A stretch of 64,000 nucleotides of DNA from Isoetes taiwanensis (GCA_021234155.1 JAJEKV010000016.1:1862001-1926000); one strand, 5' to 3'; positions 47,600 through 59,729 are shown, counted from the first letter of the stretch. A program made the numbers and translations. The notes: generated from the sequence alone by a model not told the origin.

Positions 47600-49010
47600 G
47601 GTGATGGACCAGAAATGGTCCATTTGCAGTGTTCGCTTTAAAATTCATATAAAATCAATTGTACAAAATCTATTCGAACCCTTCCTAGGAGTTCATATAT
47701 GGCAGTCGTGGTCCACTAGAAAAATATCTAAAAATATATACACCTCCATTCTTGTAAGTTATACTCTAGCAAACTCAGGGGGGTCAAGTACCAAAAGCTT
47801 CATGTTTACATAAAGTAAAACTGTCTCAACAAAACGATTTTTTCAAATTTTTTGATTACCATGATATTTTTCTACACGAGATAGGGAAAATGACACAAAA
47901 AACCACATGTCAATCCGAAGCCTGTGAAGAAAGATAGGGCCATTCAAAAATGACAGGGTCAAAACTGTTTTCTGCCTCCTTAGAACCAATTATGGTTCCC
48001 AGAAGGCAGTTGTAGTTTAAATACAACAACTTTTACAAGGAAATGCATTTTGAGATAATATTTGATATATAAACAATTGACAAGTTTCTTCATCCTATAA
48101 AAATATTGGTTGGCCTTGAATTTGACGTTTGGACTTTCACTTTTGATCTCAATTTTAGGCAACTTGTAATAATGATTAATATTTCCCCATATAGAGCAAA
48201 ACTTACTCTATGATATCCTCCAAAAAATCATAGTATAAAAGTTCAAAATGATATGAAACCAATGCAAAAACAAGCTCATTAAAAAAGCAAAAGACATGGT
48301 CACAAGAAATCAAGAAAGGTTTCTGTACCTGAGCCCATTATTGGTCCATAGGTCCATTTAAAATCAATAAATTCCTTATGTTAATTGATCTGAAGTTGAA
48401 TTTTGGGATATGAATAGCTTCTGATATACTTTAGTAATGAAAATATTTGTTGATCATAACCTTGAGATTTGGATTAAACGTTATAGCATCAAATTCAAAT
48501 ATGTCTTCTATGTTTATTCTCGATTTATGCATCGAGATGTGACTTTGAAAAAACACATTCTCAAAATGTCCCATATCATGAAATCAATGCAAAAAAATTC
48601 AAAGAAAAATATGGAAGTTTATGACTATAAAAAGTCAAGTTAGACTGCTATGCGCAGCTCCACTTGTAGACCATTATTGGCCCAAGGACTGGAAGTTTAA
48701 AAAATAATAGAGGCAACATCTTAATCAATTTTGATCTCAACTTTAGAATATAGTTTATGCGTACCGTTCTCCATGGGGTAAAATTAATTGGTTAGACGAG
48801 CTTGCATAATTTGAGGGCAATGTTTAAGCACAAACAACTGTAAATTTATGGGGTATTTATTTGTCAATTGAATCTACATGGATTTCCACTTACACTTTTC
48901 AAAAATTATGTTGTTAAAGATAAGAAACCATGGTATCATTATAGGGACAAAATGGATAGGGCTAATGAGAGATATATGCTCTATACAATTGGTCTAGTTA
49001 TGGACCATAA
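47600..49010. repeat. Internal GGTCCA-containing degenerate repeats of the transposon
   Basis: A phrase like TTATTGGTCCATAGGTCCA recurs near 47605, 48335, 48667 and 48999; the last three are about 332 bp apart and each is followed by a TTGATCT.AA.TT.AATTTTG-like stretch. No coding content. Confidence 0.5.
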
Positions 49011-49239
49011 ATGGTTCATGCTTAATTATATTCATATCTTTCAAATAGTATATTATTTTAATATGAAAATAGAGAGTTATATTGCAAAGGAAGGCCCGCA
49101 TTCATGAAAAATATAGTGTACATAAAAGATGACCTACTTGTAACATTACCCTACTAAAACTCTAATGCTTTGTGGGTGCTTTTTTGCTTAACCTACCCAA
49201 CTTTTTTTGAAGTTATAGCACCTTACGAAGCACCTAAAT

Positions 49240-49345
49240 TAACGAGCGGGGCCGGGTTGGGGCGGGCTCATGAAGGGCTCGTGACGGGCTCATGATGGGC
49301 TCTCGGGCCCGGACGGGCTCATGATGGGTTCGGCGGCTTCAATTC
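49240..49345. repeat. GC-rich minisatellite inside the transposon
   Basis: GGGCTCATGATGGGCTC and GGGCTCGTGAC variants repeat with an 11-22 bp period in otherwise AT-rich DNA. Confidence 0.8.
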
Positions 49346-49604
49346 CGGCCGGTCATCATCATAGAATTTTTTCAACAAGCAAACATCATAGAATTAGGCG
49401 GTCATCATCATTCGAGCTCTTGAACAAACTTATCTCCCAAGCTTTTTGTATTTGTACTCTGTTTTCTTCCTTTGCAATTCCGTGACTCTTTTGCAACTAT
49501 ACCATGAGTTCACCCAAAGAGCTTGAGGTATCGCATTTTTGCTATCTTTTTTTAGAAAATGTTTGTGCTTCAACAAATTTATAGCATAAAGTACTCAAAT
49601 GTAA

Positions 49605-51180
49605 GTGGTTTTCTTGTTTTATTATATTTCGGTGAAGCCCCGGCAAGAACACGATATGAATTTTTTGAGTTTAGGGAAAGTGGAGTCGTCGGAAGAAAGC
49701 CAAGCCAAATCAAGGCAAAAAGAAGTATCAAATGCTGAATTTTTATCGGTTTTTGAAGTTCCTTTGAGGTCGGGAAGATCAACATCAAGGAAATCAAGCC
49801 TCGAATTGAAGAAGTTCAATGAACTCCTTGAAAAGTATACGAGAATGGCCCTACCAACAATGAAGTGAGGACTCGTTTTGCAAGAGCATTTGTATGGCGA
49901 GAACACCCCTAAGGCTTTGGTGACCCGAAAATTACAAGGTAAATTGGGCATCTTTAGCGGCCGGAGACTCCTGATTTTACGTAGTTCATAAGAGTAAAGA
50001 TCATGAAGTAAATTGTTTTGAAGCTAACCTCAATGTGATTATCAATCACATTAGAAGCTTGTCGAAATGCAAAAGAAAGCTGAAGAAGAAATTAAAAAGG
50101 AAAAAGGCACTTTGTTGAAGAAGGTAGGTGCGAGTGCAAAGTCTTTGAAGCTACTTGCACTTTATTGTACAAGCAAATTTCAGAGAAGAGAGAATCTATC
50201 AAACTTTCAAAGTCGCAGATTTGCCTAACAACCAAGCTTTGGTTGCATACTTGAAGAAAGATGAAGCAAGTTTAATGGCTTTACTTTCTGAAACTATTGG
50301 GAGTGCTAATGTTTCTGATGCAGAAAAGTTGAAGGAAGAAATCAAATCCTTGGAAGTGAATATTGAAGCATATGGCCATAGGATGGAGTTTTGGAATGCA
50401 AAGTCAAACACATATACGCTATCGATTTCAAGCCAAAGGTAAGAAGGAACTCAAAGTTCACATGGGTGTTTATGATGCGCCTCGAGATCAATTTCTTTGA
50501 AAAGATGTGAAGGTTGTGGTTTGAGTTTTAGCTCGATTCTGAGTTTTCTTATCAAGTTATCATGTGATCATAAATTTCATGTTTCTTTGCTTTGGTTACG
50601 TCTTGGATACTATGCATTGTGCGATTGGCGAGGTTGTGGGGTAGAAGTGCGACAAGCTTGAGCAAGAACTTGGTTACTTTAAAGCAGATGAAGATGAAGT
50701 AACCGAGGAGTATGAAGAGTCTTCTGATGAAGATGTGAAGGTGACAAAGGTCACAAAGGTGAAAGGAAAAGGTAAAGACATGGGTGAGGATTCTAACTCT
50801 GTTGCAACTGAGTATGACAAACCTATTTCCAAAGATTTTGTTGCTAAGAGGAAAGGCAAGAAGAAGATTCTTAGGAGCAGCAACAAGAAAGCAAGATCAG
50901 GAAGTCGGTCAAGTCCTAAAGGCGTAACTAGTCTGAGCGTGAGATCCCAACAACTCTGTTACACCAGGTTCTCCACTTGCTTCTCTGTTACACATGCTTC
51001 TCTGTTACACACGCTTCTCCGATTCTGACTCCAACACATGAAGAGCCTACTCCTTCAAAGTCACCATTCCAGAGATATCAATCGATGAGGAAGACCTCAC
51101 TCTTGCGAGAGAAGTTTATAAAGGAAGCTGGATAAGCAGATTGCTAGCTTTGCGGGTTCAAGTTGAAGTTTGGTTTTGAA
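49605..51180 (+). pseudogene. Second gene of the transposon, unrecognised and frame-shifted
   Basis: Plus-strand frames appear in series: 49605-49868 (KVESSEESQAKSRQKEVSNA, then SLELKKFNELLEKYTRMALP), about 50060-50130 (QKKAEEEIKKEKGTLLKK), 50155-50442 (VADLPNNQALVAYLKKDEAS, then AEKLKEEIKSLEVNIEAYGH) and 50690-50940 (EYEESSDEDVKVTKVTKVKG, lysine- and serine-rich). Together they suggest one coiled-coil, charged protein with a basic tail, broken by several indels or introns. The opposite orientation to the transposase suggests a separate accessory gene. Function unknown; a coiled-coil plus SGSRSSPK tail suggests nucleic-acid binding, which is only a guess. Confidence 0.4.
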
Positions 51181-52123
51181 ACAATCTCAATGTTAAGCGC
51201 TTTCTGTCGGGGGTAAATTTTGAGTATGATGCGCAATTTTGTGAATATATGCTGGGGTCTCTCTAAGTTATTGAATATGTAAACTGCATGTTGAATATGT
51301 GACAGTCTGCAATTTTTTTGAATGTGACCATGTGCGTAACCACTTGAATATATGAACTTTGTGCTTCTTTAAAATTTTTTGTATATTTTTTTCTTCATTG
51401 GTTCAGTTCTCTTGTTTATGCAAAGTGTTTTGTACCGGAAGTAAAACCAATTCTTACAATTCAAAGCGATATTACGCAATACAATCTTAAAGATCATCGA
51501 GACCATTCCAAGTGATTATACCACTAAAAGAAAATTTGAACACTCATTTGCAAATCTTAGCTCCTTTGCGGGTCATTGACCAATTTTTGACCTGGTCAAT
51601 GGCGATCTTTTGAAATAGCTAAGTGCATCGACTTGAGAGAAAGTTTTATATCTACTTAAGTACATCTCTCAAGCATATAAACCAGCTGGATTCAACACGA
51701 AATACATTAAGACACTGCTAGCATTTGGCATTTGAAGTACCCAGTCTTTTTCGGAATTGGGAAACCGATTGCAAAGCGTGTAGCGAGCTTCATTCTTGCA
51801 AGATCAAGGTATAGATTGGTTGCCATGTGCTGCAACTTTGGAGGTCTGCACCAACTCAATTGAGGGATTACGGGATCTGCAACCAAATCTTACATTTCAA
51901 AATAAACACGCAACTAGTTCTTACTATTCAAACTAGATTACGCAATAGCAAAAAAAAGAATGAAACTTTTCTTTATTACTTGAATATGAATGTTACAATT
52001 GAATACTGGTTTGGTTAGCACTAGCAATGCTTGTATGCTAGTAAAAATTCATTTGGTTCCATTTCTCATTGAAGAGCTTCGGTGCGAGGCTCATCCTCAT
52101 CTACTAAGCTATCTGCATAAAGA
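51181..52123. other. Spacer between the two transposon genes
   Basis: AT-rich. TCTTACAATTCAAA..GATTACGCAATA and CTTACTATTCAAACTAGATT phrases near 51450 and 51920 indicate a diverged direct duplication of about 470 bp. No gene is recognised. Confidence 0.4.
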
Positions 52124-55100
52124 CTACTCTTGTGCTCCAAAACTTCGATCTAAAAGATGATCATGAACATCCTTTGGAAGTTTGTATATGTTTTCACTTA
52201 CAGGGCACCATATCAAAGCAACACGACATGACCAAGTGGTGCATGCATTGCACTCTGGTGCATCTTCAAGCAATTCAAATTCACTACCTCCTAAAAACTT
52301 ATAATACTTACGAGAGGACCACTTCTCTTCTAGCAAATTTAGCACCCCATGCATCTTTAAAGGCCCTCTCTACAATGTGTTTAGGCTTAGTGCATTTGAT
52401 GATGTAGAAGTCTACTGTTTCCTTATTGTTGGCCTCGGATGGTACTTTTGCAAAATTATCCCCAACATCAACTACATCAGAAACCCATTCATGATCCCCT
52501 TCATAGATGGGACCGTAATGTTTCCGGCTTCGTCTTCAGCACACTGGAATTAGTTGAGAATAAACCCAAGATCCTATTGCGCTTTTGTTTATGCACTTCC
52601 CAAACTTTCACCTTAACGGTAATTCTGAAGCAAGCTGAAATCCATATGAGCAACTTTGAGTAGGGTCATTGGAATGCCATGCAGTCTGATACAATGCAAC
52701 TTTCTCGGAACTGTTAATGTCTTACAATCATGATCACTTCTATCAACCTCATTGATAGCTATCTCCCAAAAATATCTGCAAAAGGAATCATGTAAAATAA
52801 CATGCAATGCAAACAACATGTAAAACCTGAACTCTTTGTGTACACTGCAAGGATGATCTCCTTCATTGTCACAATCGACTTAAAATGTGCTCGCAAAAAC
52901 ACAAGCTGCATCATGTGCATTCCTTAGTGGTCTTGAATTCCTCTTCAACATCTCATGTGTGAGGGCTCTTTTATTCACACCAGCACCATCATGCTCACCT
53001 ACAAGGATTGATTACGAAATTTTAAAGAAATGCCAATTAAAAAGAACCAATAGACTAAAATAAAAGTAATTACCTTTGCCATGATATGATGCAAAGAAAT
53101 TCCGGTGTATTGGTTTTCGGTGCTTTGAAAGAACACGCCTAGGAAGTAGAACATCCTTGCTCCTTTAAATTGATGGGAACATCCATCGGACCACATGACA
53201 TGATTCTTGTAATGGACACCCTTGTCGACAAGGAAAACTACATGTTTTTGCAAACAATGTTGAGCGAAGAGTACATCATGTTCTCTATCATCACTTATGT
53301 AAAAATGTGTTTCCTTAATGATCTTTCTATTACGTTACGTAGAAGGTGGAGCATGCCTATATGTGATGTGCGCAAAATGGTGCATTGGTCATTCCTCAAT
53401 GCAAGCTTTGTATTTTTTGTTGGATTTTGAAGGTGTAGTTCTCTGCAAAGTCAATCAAACTATAGTGTCCTTTGGAAAAGCCGCCAAACACTCCCTAAAG
53501 CTGTTTTGCTTGCCATCCGGCTTCATAATTATGAGGGATGAATGGAATGAGGAAGGTATCAACAAATTGGAACAACTCGCATCTTGGTGTCGTCTTGTAA
53601 ACAAGCTTGTTGACAGGTTTGGGAGCTTCCTACAAAAGAAGAAAAAACATATATCAGTACCACCTTTTTGGATTTAACATTTCAAGTTACTTGTAATACC
53701 TTCTTCTTAGCCTTCGGATCTTCTTTCTGACCTGAATTCTCATCAACAGTCTTACCAGCACCACCTTTCTTACGTCACGAATTCTCGGTGGCCAGTCTTG
53801 CCCGACCACCACCTTTCTCCGACGACCTTTGTTCTTCCCTGCGGTCTTCTCGGTGACTCCTTTCTTCTTAACAAGTTTTTCCTTCTCACCAACCTTCTTA
53901 AGATGCTCTTCATCTATGCTCTGTCCCATTTTAACTATTGCTATAAGAATGGCAATTGGCAATACCAAACTCTATTAACATTATTTCATCATTAGAAAGC
54001 AGAATGTTACCTTGTCCTCCTCATAAACCTGTTATGTTCAAAAGAAGAATTTGAGCTGAAAAGAATATCTCATTTAAGAATAACAATTTGAATTACCTTA
54101 TCAAATGTCTTCCAATCTACTTGATGGTTCAACTTGTAATCTCTTTCTTTTGGACAAGTTGGCACACTTTTTTTCCACAAGCCTTGCATTTAAGCGGCCA
54201 GACAATTATGTTGATGCCACTCTTCCCGATTCATCCTTAGGACATACCAAAGATCTCCAAAGCTCGAGAGGTTGAAGCATATGTAGCTTTAGATGCATTC
54301 TTGGGTTGGTCCTATACCACATACATCACAATTGCATGTGCAATTTGGCCCATGGAGGTCCTGATCTAATCTTACTTTGTTTATGGCCTGTCTCACAAAG
54401 TCAACTCTCAAATGGTAGATATCTGACAAGTCTCTCTATCTTTTACCTTCGACATATGGAGGCTTTAGAGCATGGAATCTTTGTAAATGATATTTGAAAG
54501 TATGGATATTGCCTTTCAAATCGTTGGAAGAAAACTTGCGCGTAAAGCAAACAACAACATATCAACAACCTTAAGTTGAAAATCTTAAACCTTAACAATT
54601 TGAAAACAAATTGCTTTAAAATTACGTGTCTCTTCAAGAAAGTGTAGTGCATGCAATATCTTCTTTCCGAAGTGGCTTTTATCTTGATGACATGTTTCTT
54701 ACATGGGGAAACTCTTGTATTTGTCTCTCAAAAATCCACCACTAGTTTTCTCTCGTCATAAGAGAGTTTGTCACATCTAATCTTATTTTTGAACATGGAC
54801 CATGGACCCTCACCAAGTTCAGCATCTACTCTTCTTCTTACAGAAGTTGTGACAATCTTTCTGTTCAGGCATAGAGTTCTGGAGAAAGCTGATTTGTTAA
54901 TATTGGTATTGACAGCATAAACCATGGCAGCATTTCTTGCCCTCTTAATATCACGTTTTTCTTCTCATTCTTATGATACGCAAAAGAGTTCTTTAAATTC
55001 TCCACAATTTTTCTTCATTACTGATTCATCCTTGGAGTTAGAAACAACAAGTTCAGGTAGCCACTTTGCAGCAGACTTAATTATCTCTTTCCTATCCCTA

Positions 55101-56069
55101 CAACTTGCATTACCAAGAACCTTTTTCACCTTCACTGCAACCTTTTTTGATAGCATTCTCTTCTTCCATGTGCTTAGATCACCTTGGAGCAATGCTTCTT
55201 CATCTGCTGCAATTTCCCTTTCCCTCTTAAGCTCTCTCTCTTTTCTCCTTAACTCAGCTCTATACCTTCTAAAAGCATGACAATCTGCTAGAAAAAAAGA
55301 ATCTGAAATGAAAAAAGTCAAAGAAACCTTCAAATCATGCAAACCTTGCTTACCTTGAAAATGAGGTTGATCATGACATTGGGTTCCTTGTGTATTATCT
55401 TGGTGACACCCTTCATAACAAGAAAGACAACAAAGATTAGCAAAAGAAAAGTTCAAAGTAAATTCAAGGAATCCAATTCCTTGAAATCGACTTAAAGAAG
55501 GTTGCACACCTTCTTCACTTTGGACATCTTGAGTTCCCTGTTGGCGCCACCCTTCAGACTCTTGGAAATCACCTTCATGGTAAGAAGGTTGCAAATCTTC
55601 ATGAAATGCAGACTCTTCATTGTCTCCATAAGGTTCGGGATTGTGACAGTAAACATTTTCTAGAATTAAAGCAAACATCAACAAATAAGGAAAGAAATCA
55701 ACAACAAATATGTAAGTTCAAAATTACCAATCTATAGGAATTGATGTAGCCATATGTGGCGATCTTGTCCAGCTTCTTTCAGTTCAAAGCAAACTTATAG
55801 ATTAATATGCATTTCAGCATACATGAAAATGAAATGCATCATGATCCTCAATTACCATGGTAAATATCTAGCACAAATTCGCTTGCATCTGTTCTTGAAT
55901 CTGCACTTGCGGATTGCTGACAAATTGCATCAGCAATTCGGGAACAACTGCCAAAAAAATTTTCAGTCTGACTCTGGAAAACTTGGAGGCTAGATAGCAG
56001 TTTTGCAACATCAAAATTAACTTGATTCTTGCACACGGATGCCGCGAAAGCTTCTCTCCATTCCGCCAT
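52124..56069 (-). pseudogene. Multi-exon D-D-D/E transposase of the 9.4-kb element
   Basis: Probable start ATG 56069 (MAEWREAFAASVCKNQVNFD), with exon 1 ending near 55853 at GTAATT. Exon 2 starts after TTCTAG near 55665 (ENVYCHNPEPYGDNEESAFH). Later exons include a coiled coil (CHAFRRYRAELRRKERELKR), RRRVDAELGEGPWSMFKNKI and DERKLVVDFWETNTRVSP at 54925-54728, and HQVDWKTFDK near 54110. The catalytic core has PKDTIVLIDFAENYTFKIQQ (near 53450), HVMWSDGCSHQFKGARMFYF (near 53190) and, after a GTAATT...TTGTAG intron, GEHDGAGVNKRALTHEMLKR (near 52990). The C-terminal ORF 52354-52124 ends LPKDVHDHLLDRSFGAQE. The pattern DFAENY / WSDG / HGKGxxDGAG is shared by a widespread uncharacterised transposase family. 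Several stops and shifts suggest it is defective. Confidence 0.75.
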
Positions 56070-56995
56070 AGACAGAATTGGAGAAATCTAGCAGCAAAGA
56101 AATTCATGGTAGTTATACTCTGAAGAACTTCAAAACCGCCAAATTTACTTTCAAATTGCTTGCCGAACATGGCGTCATCACCTCGCACCAGCAGCACGGA
56201 TCAACAACCCGCACGGATTGCTGAAGTGGCAATTTCCTGGGCTTCGGATCGACCAACAGAATTTGGCGCCCAGGAGGAAATGGCGGGTGAAGTGCTATGA
56301 CGAGCAAAAAAAATTTCACTTGACGGGTCCAGCACCCGACCAGCACAAGCGTCGCCCACATAAAAAGTTGAGTACCTTAATAAAAAACACACCCTTGTAG
56401 CAAAGCAATGGATATACCAATTTTATAGTAGTAAAAAATAACCATGTTTCTTAGTGATATTTTTGCAAGAAAGCCACACAACTTATATAGGGGATCTGTA
56501 TATATGTCCCTTGTCATATTTTGAACCATTAGAAAGGATTATTTGGAGAAATGTAGTGTGTTCTCTAAGCTGAGAAAGACGCATCAAAGGTCATATGGTT
56601 TAATTTTTTATTCTTGTACTTAAACTTCACGATCTTCACTTTCATTCATCAAAAGCTGAAAACATACAAATCAATGTGTTCTATCATAAATAGACAAATA
56701 CTTCCAATTTTAGCAAGGTTTAGGCCTCTTTATGCTAGGAAAACCCAAGAATGTAGTTACGGCATTGTAAACCGGCCAAATTCTCTAATATTTGAACAAT
56801 CACTACAACATATAGGTGAGTTCATTGGCCTTGAAATTCTCGAAGGTCATTAAGAATCCAGTAAAAATTGATATGGTGGTGATATATCGCGAAATTTAAA
56901 CTCCTATTCTCAGATATATTGGTGTAAGTGACAGTGGGTCAACTGCACCAATTCTGGTCCATGGACCAGGAATGGTCCCCGGGACCACTCTAGTG

Positions 56996-57544
56996 TTAAA
57001 AAAAGGAATATTCAGATTTCAGTGCAATGAAGGATTGCACAACCAGGAAGACTAGGCAAGATCATTATACATTCTGCCAATGCAATGCACTTGTCTATTA
57101 AATAATCCAATGTAGAAATGCATCAATGTGAAGAGCAACGAGCTGAAAAAAAAAATTACTTGTCGATTCCTATCTGAGCTATTATTCCCTCCATCACGAC
57201 CTCCATGCCCACTTAAGTCACCGGTCGAGCCCTCGACCTCCTCGATCAACATCTGCTCGTCCGTGCATCGCCATTCTTAACTAGAGTTAAAGTTACATCG
57301 ACGGGGTCGTAATAATTTTGAACATTTCGCAATGTAGATTAACAATCCAGTTTAAATTTTGTTAACAGCTTATTAACCACGATGTCTAGTGTGAAGGGAG
57401 ATCTGATTAACATTTTTGGTTAAAAAAACTTAACCACCGCTAACTAAATTTTATAAAGCGTTAACTTAACTTGTGGTCCAAAAAGACCATTGTAGTTAAA
57501 TATGCTAATTAAACCTAACTTAACGGTTGGTCAAAAAGACACCC
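56996..57544. repeat. Triplicated segment Y, copy B
   Basis: Continuation of copy B after the transposon, nearly identical to 46225-46775 and 58356-58905. It contains trihelix exon 1 copy B. Confidence 0.92.
57160..57274 (-). pseudogene. Trihelix exon 1, copy B (frame-shifted)
   Basis: ATG at 57272-57274, MAMHGRADVDRGGRGLD. Then an altered CCGGTGACTTAAGTGGG segment adds one base relative to copies A and C and breaks the frame before GHGGRDGGNNSSDRNRQ. A GT donor at the end is conserved. Confidence 0.85.
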
Positions 57545-58139
57545 TTTATTGAGATTTACAGAGGCCATCAATGAGTGTACTATATGTGATAACGTTTGGA
57601 GCACAATGTTTCAAGTAAACTCCACGAAAAAATCAGTATAAAGATTAATCTTTTCTGATTTACAAAGGCCATCAACAAGAGCAGTATATGTTACTATATC
57701 TGGAACATATCCCAGTCTAACATAACTTGAATAAGGTCATAAGCTTCATCAATCTTTTTCAATTTGCAAAAGCCACTTATCAGAGCACTATATGTAACTA
57801 CATTTGGAAGGCAATATTTGGCTGTCATTTCATGCAGCAGGCTATAAGCCTCTTCTACTCTGTTGCTCTACATGTATAAGTAAAAACATCGGGGAATGAC
57901 TTGTTATCGATCATCTCATCTATGAGCTTGAAGGCCATTTCAACATTCCCAAATTTTTGATCCATCAACAAGAGTATTATATGTGACCAAATCTGGAGCA
58001 CATCCACCTTCATTCAGAACTTGTTTAAAATAATGCATTGCCAGCATAACATCCCCCCCTTTACACAATCCATGAAATAAAATATTATACATGACAACAT
58101 CGCCAGGTAACCCCTTCTCCATCATCTCCTGAATCATGG
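57545..58139 (-). pseudogene. PPR relic C (truncated duplicate)
   Basis: Same start junction and content as relic B. It keeps the GATGTTGTC-type codons (GLPGDVVMYNILFHGLCKGG) that B lost. Two short patches differ completely from A and B: around 57610-57650 and AAATTTTTGA at 57951-57960, where A and B have GCCTTGCACA. Not translatable. Confidence 0.9.
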
Positions 58140-58905
58140 TACATCCATCATAGACCTTTCCATCATGCTTTGCTTATATCTTGCCCTTTGTTGAACATTT
58201 GGCATGGTTATGATTCTTTGGCACAACACTATATTATTCTGTGTGCCCTTTCTTGCAGCTTAAATGCCAAGGCAAAGGCATTGCAACAAGATGGTATTAC
58301 AACGTTTATGTGGAGTGGATCTTATATGATGCCTCCCATAACTATCAGATAACTCTTAAAAAAAGGAATATTCAGATTTCAGTGCAATGAAGGATTGCAC
58401 AACCAGGAAGACTAGGCAAGATCATTATACATTCTGCCAATGCAATGCACTTGTCTATTAAATAATCCAATGTAGAAATGCATCAATGTGAAGAGCAACG
58501 AGCTGAAAAAAATTTTACTTGTCGATTCCTATCTGAGCTATTATTCCCTCCATCACGACCTCCATGCCCACGAAGTCTACCGTCGAGCCCTCGACCTCCT
58601 CGATCAACATTTGCTCGTCCGTGCATTGCCATTCTTAACTAGAGTTAAAGTTACATCGACGGGGTCGTAATAATTTTGAACATTTCGTAATGTAGATTAA
58701 CAATCCAGTTTAAATTTTGTTAACAGCTTATTAACCACGATGTCTAGTGTGAAGGAAGATCTGATTAACATTTTTGGTTAAAAAAACTTAACCACCGCTA
58801 ACTAAATTTTATAATATAGCGTTAACTTAACTTGTGGTCCAAAAAGACCATTGTAGTTAAATATGCTAATTAAACCTAACTTAACGGTTGGTCAAAAAGA
58901 CACCC
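58140..58905. repeat. Triplicated segment X-Y, copy C
   Basis: Same layout as copies A and B, with an uninterrupted TTAA at 58356-58359. Ends at GACACCC 58905, where the duplicated block meets unique DNA (TTAGGGTACC). Confidence 0.92.
58519..58632 (-). CDS. Trihelix exon 1, copy C (open, orphan)
   Basis: ATG 58630-58632, 38 open codons (MAMHGRANVDRGGRGLDGRL then RGHGGRDGGNNSSDRNRQ), followed by GTAAAA. It has the same exon length as copy A. Any transcript from here would have to splice across copies B and A to reach exons 2-3. It could be an alternative first exon or an orphan. Confidence 0.6.
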
Positions 58906-59205
58906 TTAGGGTACCTACACACCATGAGGTTAAATTAAAGTAAATTTTAAGATAACCAATTGTTTGTTATGCTAAATTAAGGTTGTTTTTATCGAGCTTT
59001 CACACTAGCTGTTATGTTAATTACTAACATTACGAAATCTGTTAAAATGATTTTCACACATGTGATTGTTATGTTATTTATTAACATAACAGAATTTGTT
59101 AAAAATATTTTCGACCGAGTTGTTATGTTAGTTTTAACTTAACGAATGCGTTAAAAGCTTTTCACATTGCAAAACAAAAATTAACTGTTAATGGTCATTT
59201 CATAA
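58640..59205. repeat. GTTAAC-rich upstream region with inverted motifs
   Basis: From 58640 on, GTTAAC, TTAACTTAAC and AACTTAACCACC phrases are frequent. At 58985-59160 a unit with TGTTATGTTA...TAACATAACA...TTGTTAAAA repeats about three times (period about 65-70 bp). The first part is the 5' flank of exon 1 and is triplicated; the second part is unique to copy C's far side. Confidence 0.6.
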
Positions 59206-59405
59206 TCAACAATCTGTTAATGGTCGTTTGGCTCCAAGAATTACAAGAAGAACGTGTGCATCCATAGTACAACCAGCCTTTATATCCAGCATAACATTGC
59301 ATTCACTGGATCGTTTGTATACACTTGATACAAATTCTATTGTATATATAATACAAATTCCAGAAATAAACTTGGTTTTGGAACAATGATAAAAACAGAG
59401 TTGCA

Positions 59406-59441
59406 TTTGAAACGGGAGTGTTGCACAACTCCCGTTTCAAA
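59406..59441. other. Perfect 14-bp inverted repeat
   Basis: TTTGAAACGGGAGT, an 8-nt loop, then ACTCCCGTTTCAAA. No T-tract follows as in a terminator; this is nuclear DNA, so its role is unknown. Confidence 0.8.
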
Positions 59442-59729
59442 GATTCCCTGTAAAAAACACAACATGATCCAGAAAGTGATCTTTTTTAATGAGGTTGAGA
59501 TTTTCAATACTTCAATTTTTGTTATCCTAATTTTGGCCCCTCATGCAGGGGAGAACTTGTTTTTGTAAAATAACATACATGAAAAGAGCAAATTTTAGAA
59601 ATGCAATGTAAATCTCTCAAAGTGTTACAAAAAAAACCATCATCTGTGGGATGAAAAAAAAAATATATTTCAGATATTTTGGTAACACATCAATTTTGGC
59701 AATGTTAATAATAATTTGTTAGTCAGCTT
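59442..59729. other. No feature seen
   Basis: AT-rich spacer 3' of the second methyltransferase relic. Confidence 0.4.

Larger units (their letters stand above)
47586..56995 (-). mobile_element. 9,410-bp DNA transposon with TTAA duplications, Sola-like transposase
   Basis: Ends are CACTAGAGTGGTC on the left and GACCACTCTAGTG on the right, a 13-bp perfect inverted repeat. Subterminal GGACCA...TGGTCC palindromes occur at both ends (47605-47622 and 56956-56979). TTAA flanks both sides, and two sister copies of the surrounding repeat show a single TTAA with no insert (46225, 58356), which proves the boundaries. Despite the CACTA start, a 4-bp TTAA duplication does not fit CACTA elements (3 bp). 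The minus-strand transposase has DFAENY, WSDG and GEHDGAG motifs of a D-D-D/E integrase fold. Sola is my best guess; Kolobok also uses TTAA. A second degenerate gene runs on the plus strand. Confidence 0.88.

Noticed and set aside
47586-56995. Calling the 9.4-kb element a CACTA/EnSpm transposon because it starts CACTA
   Set aside because: The duplication is TTAA (4 bp), supported by two empty sister sites, and the transposase motifs do not match CACTA transposases.
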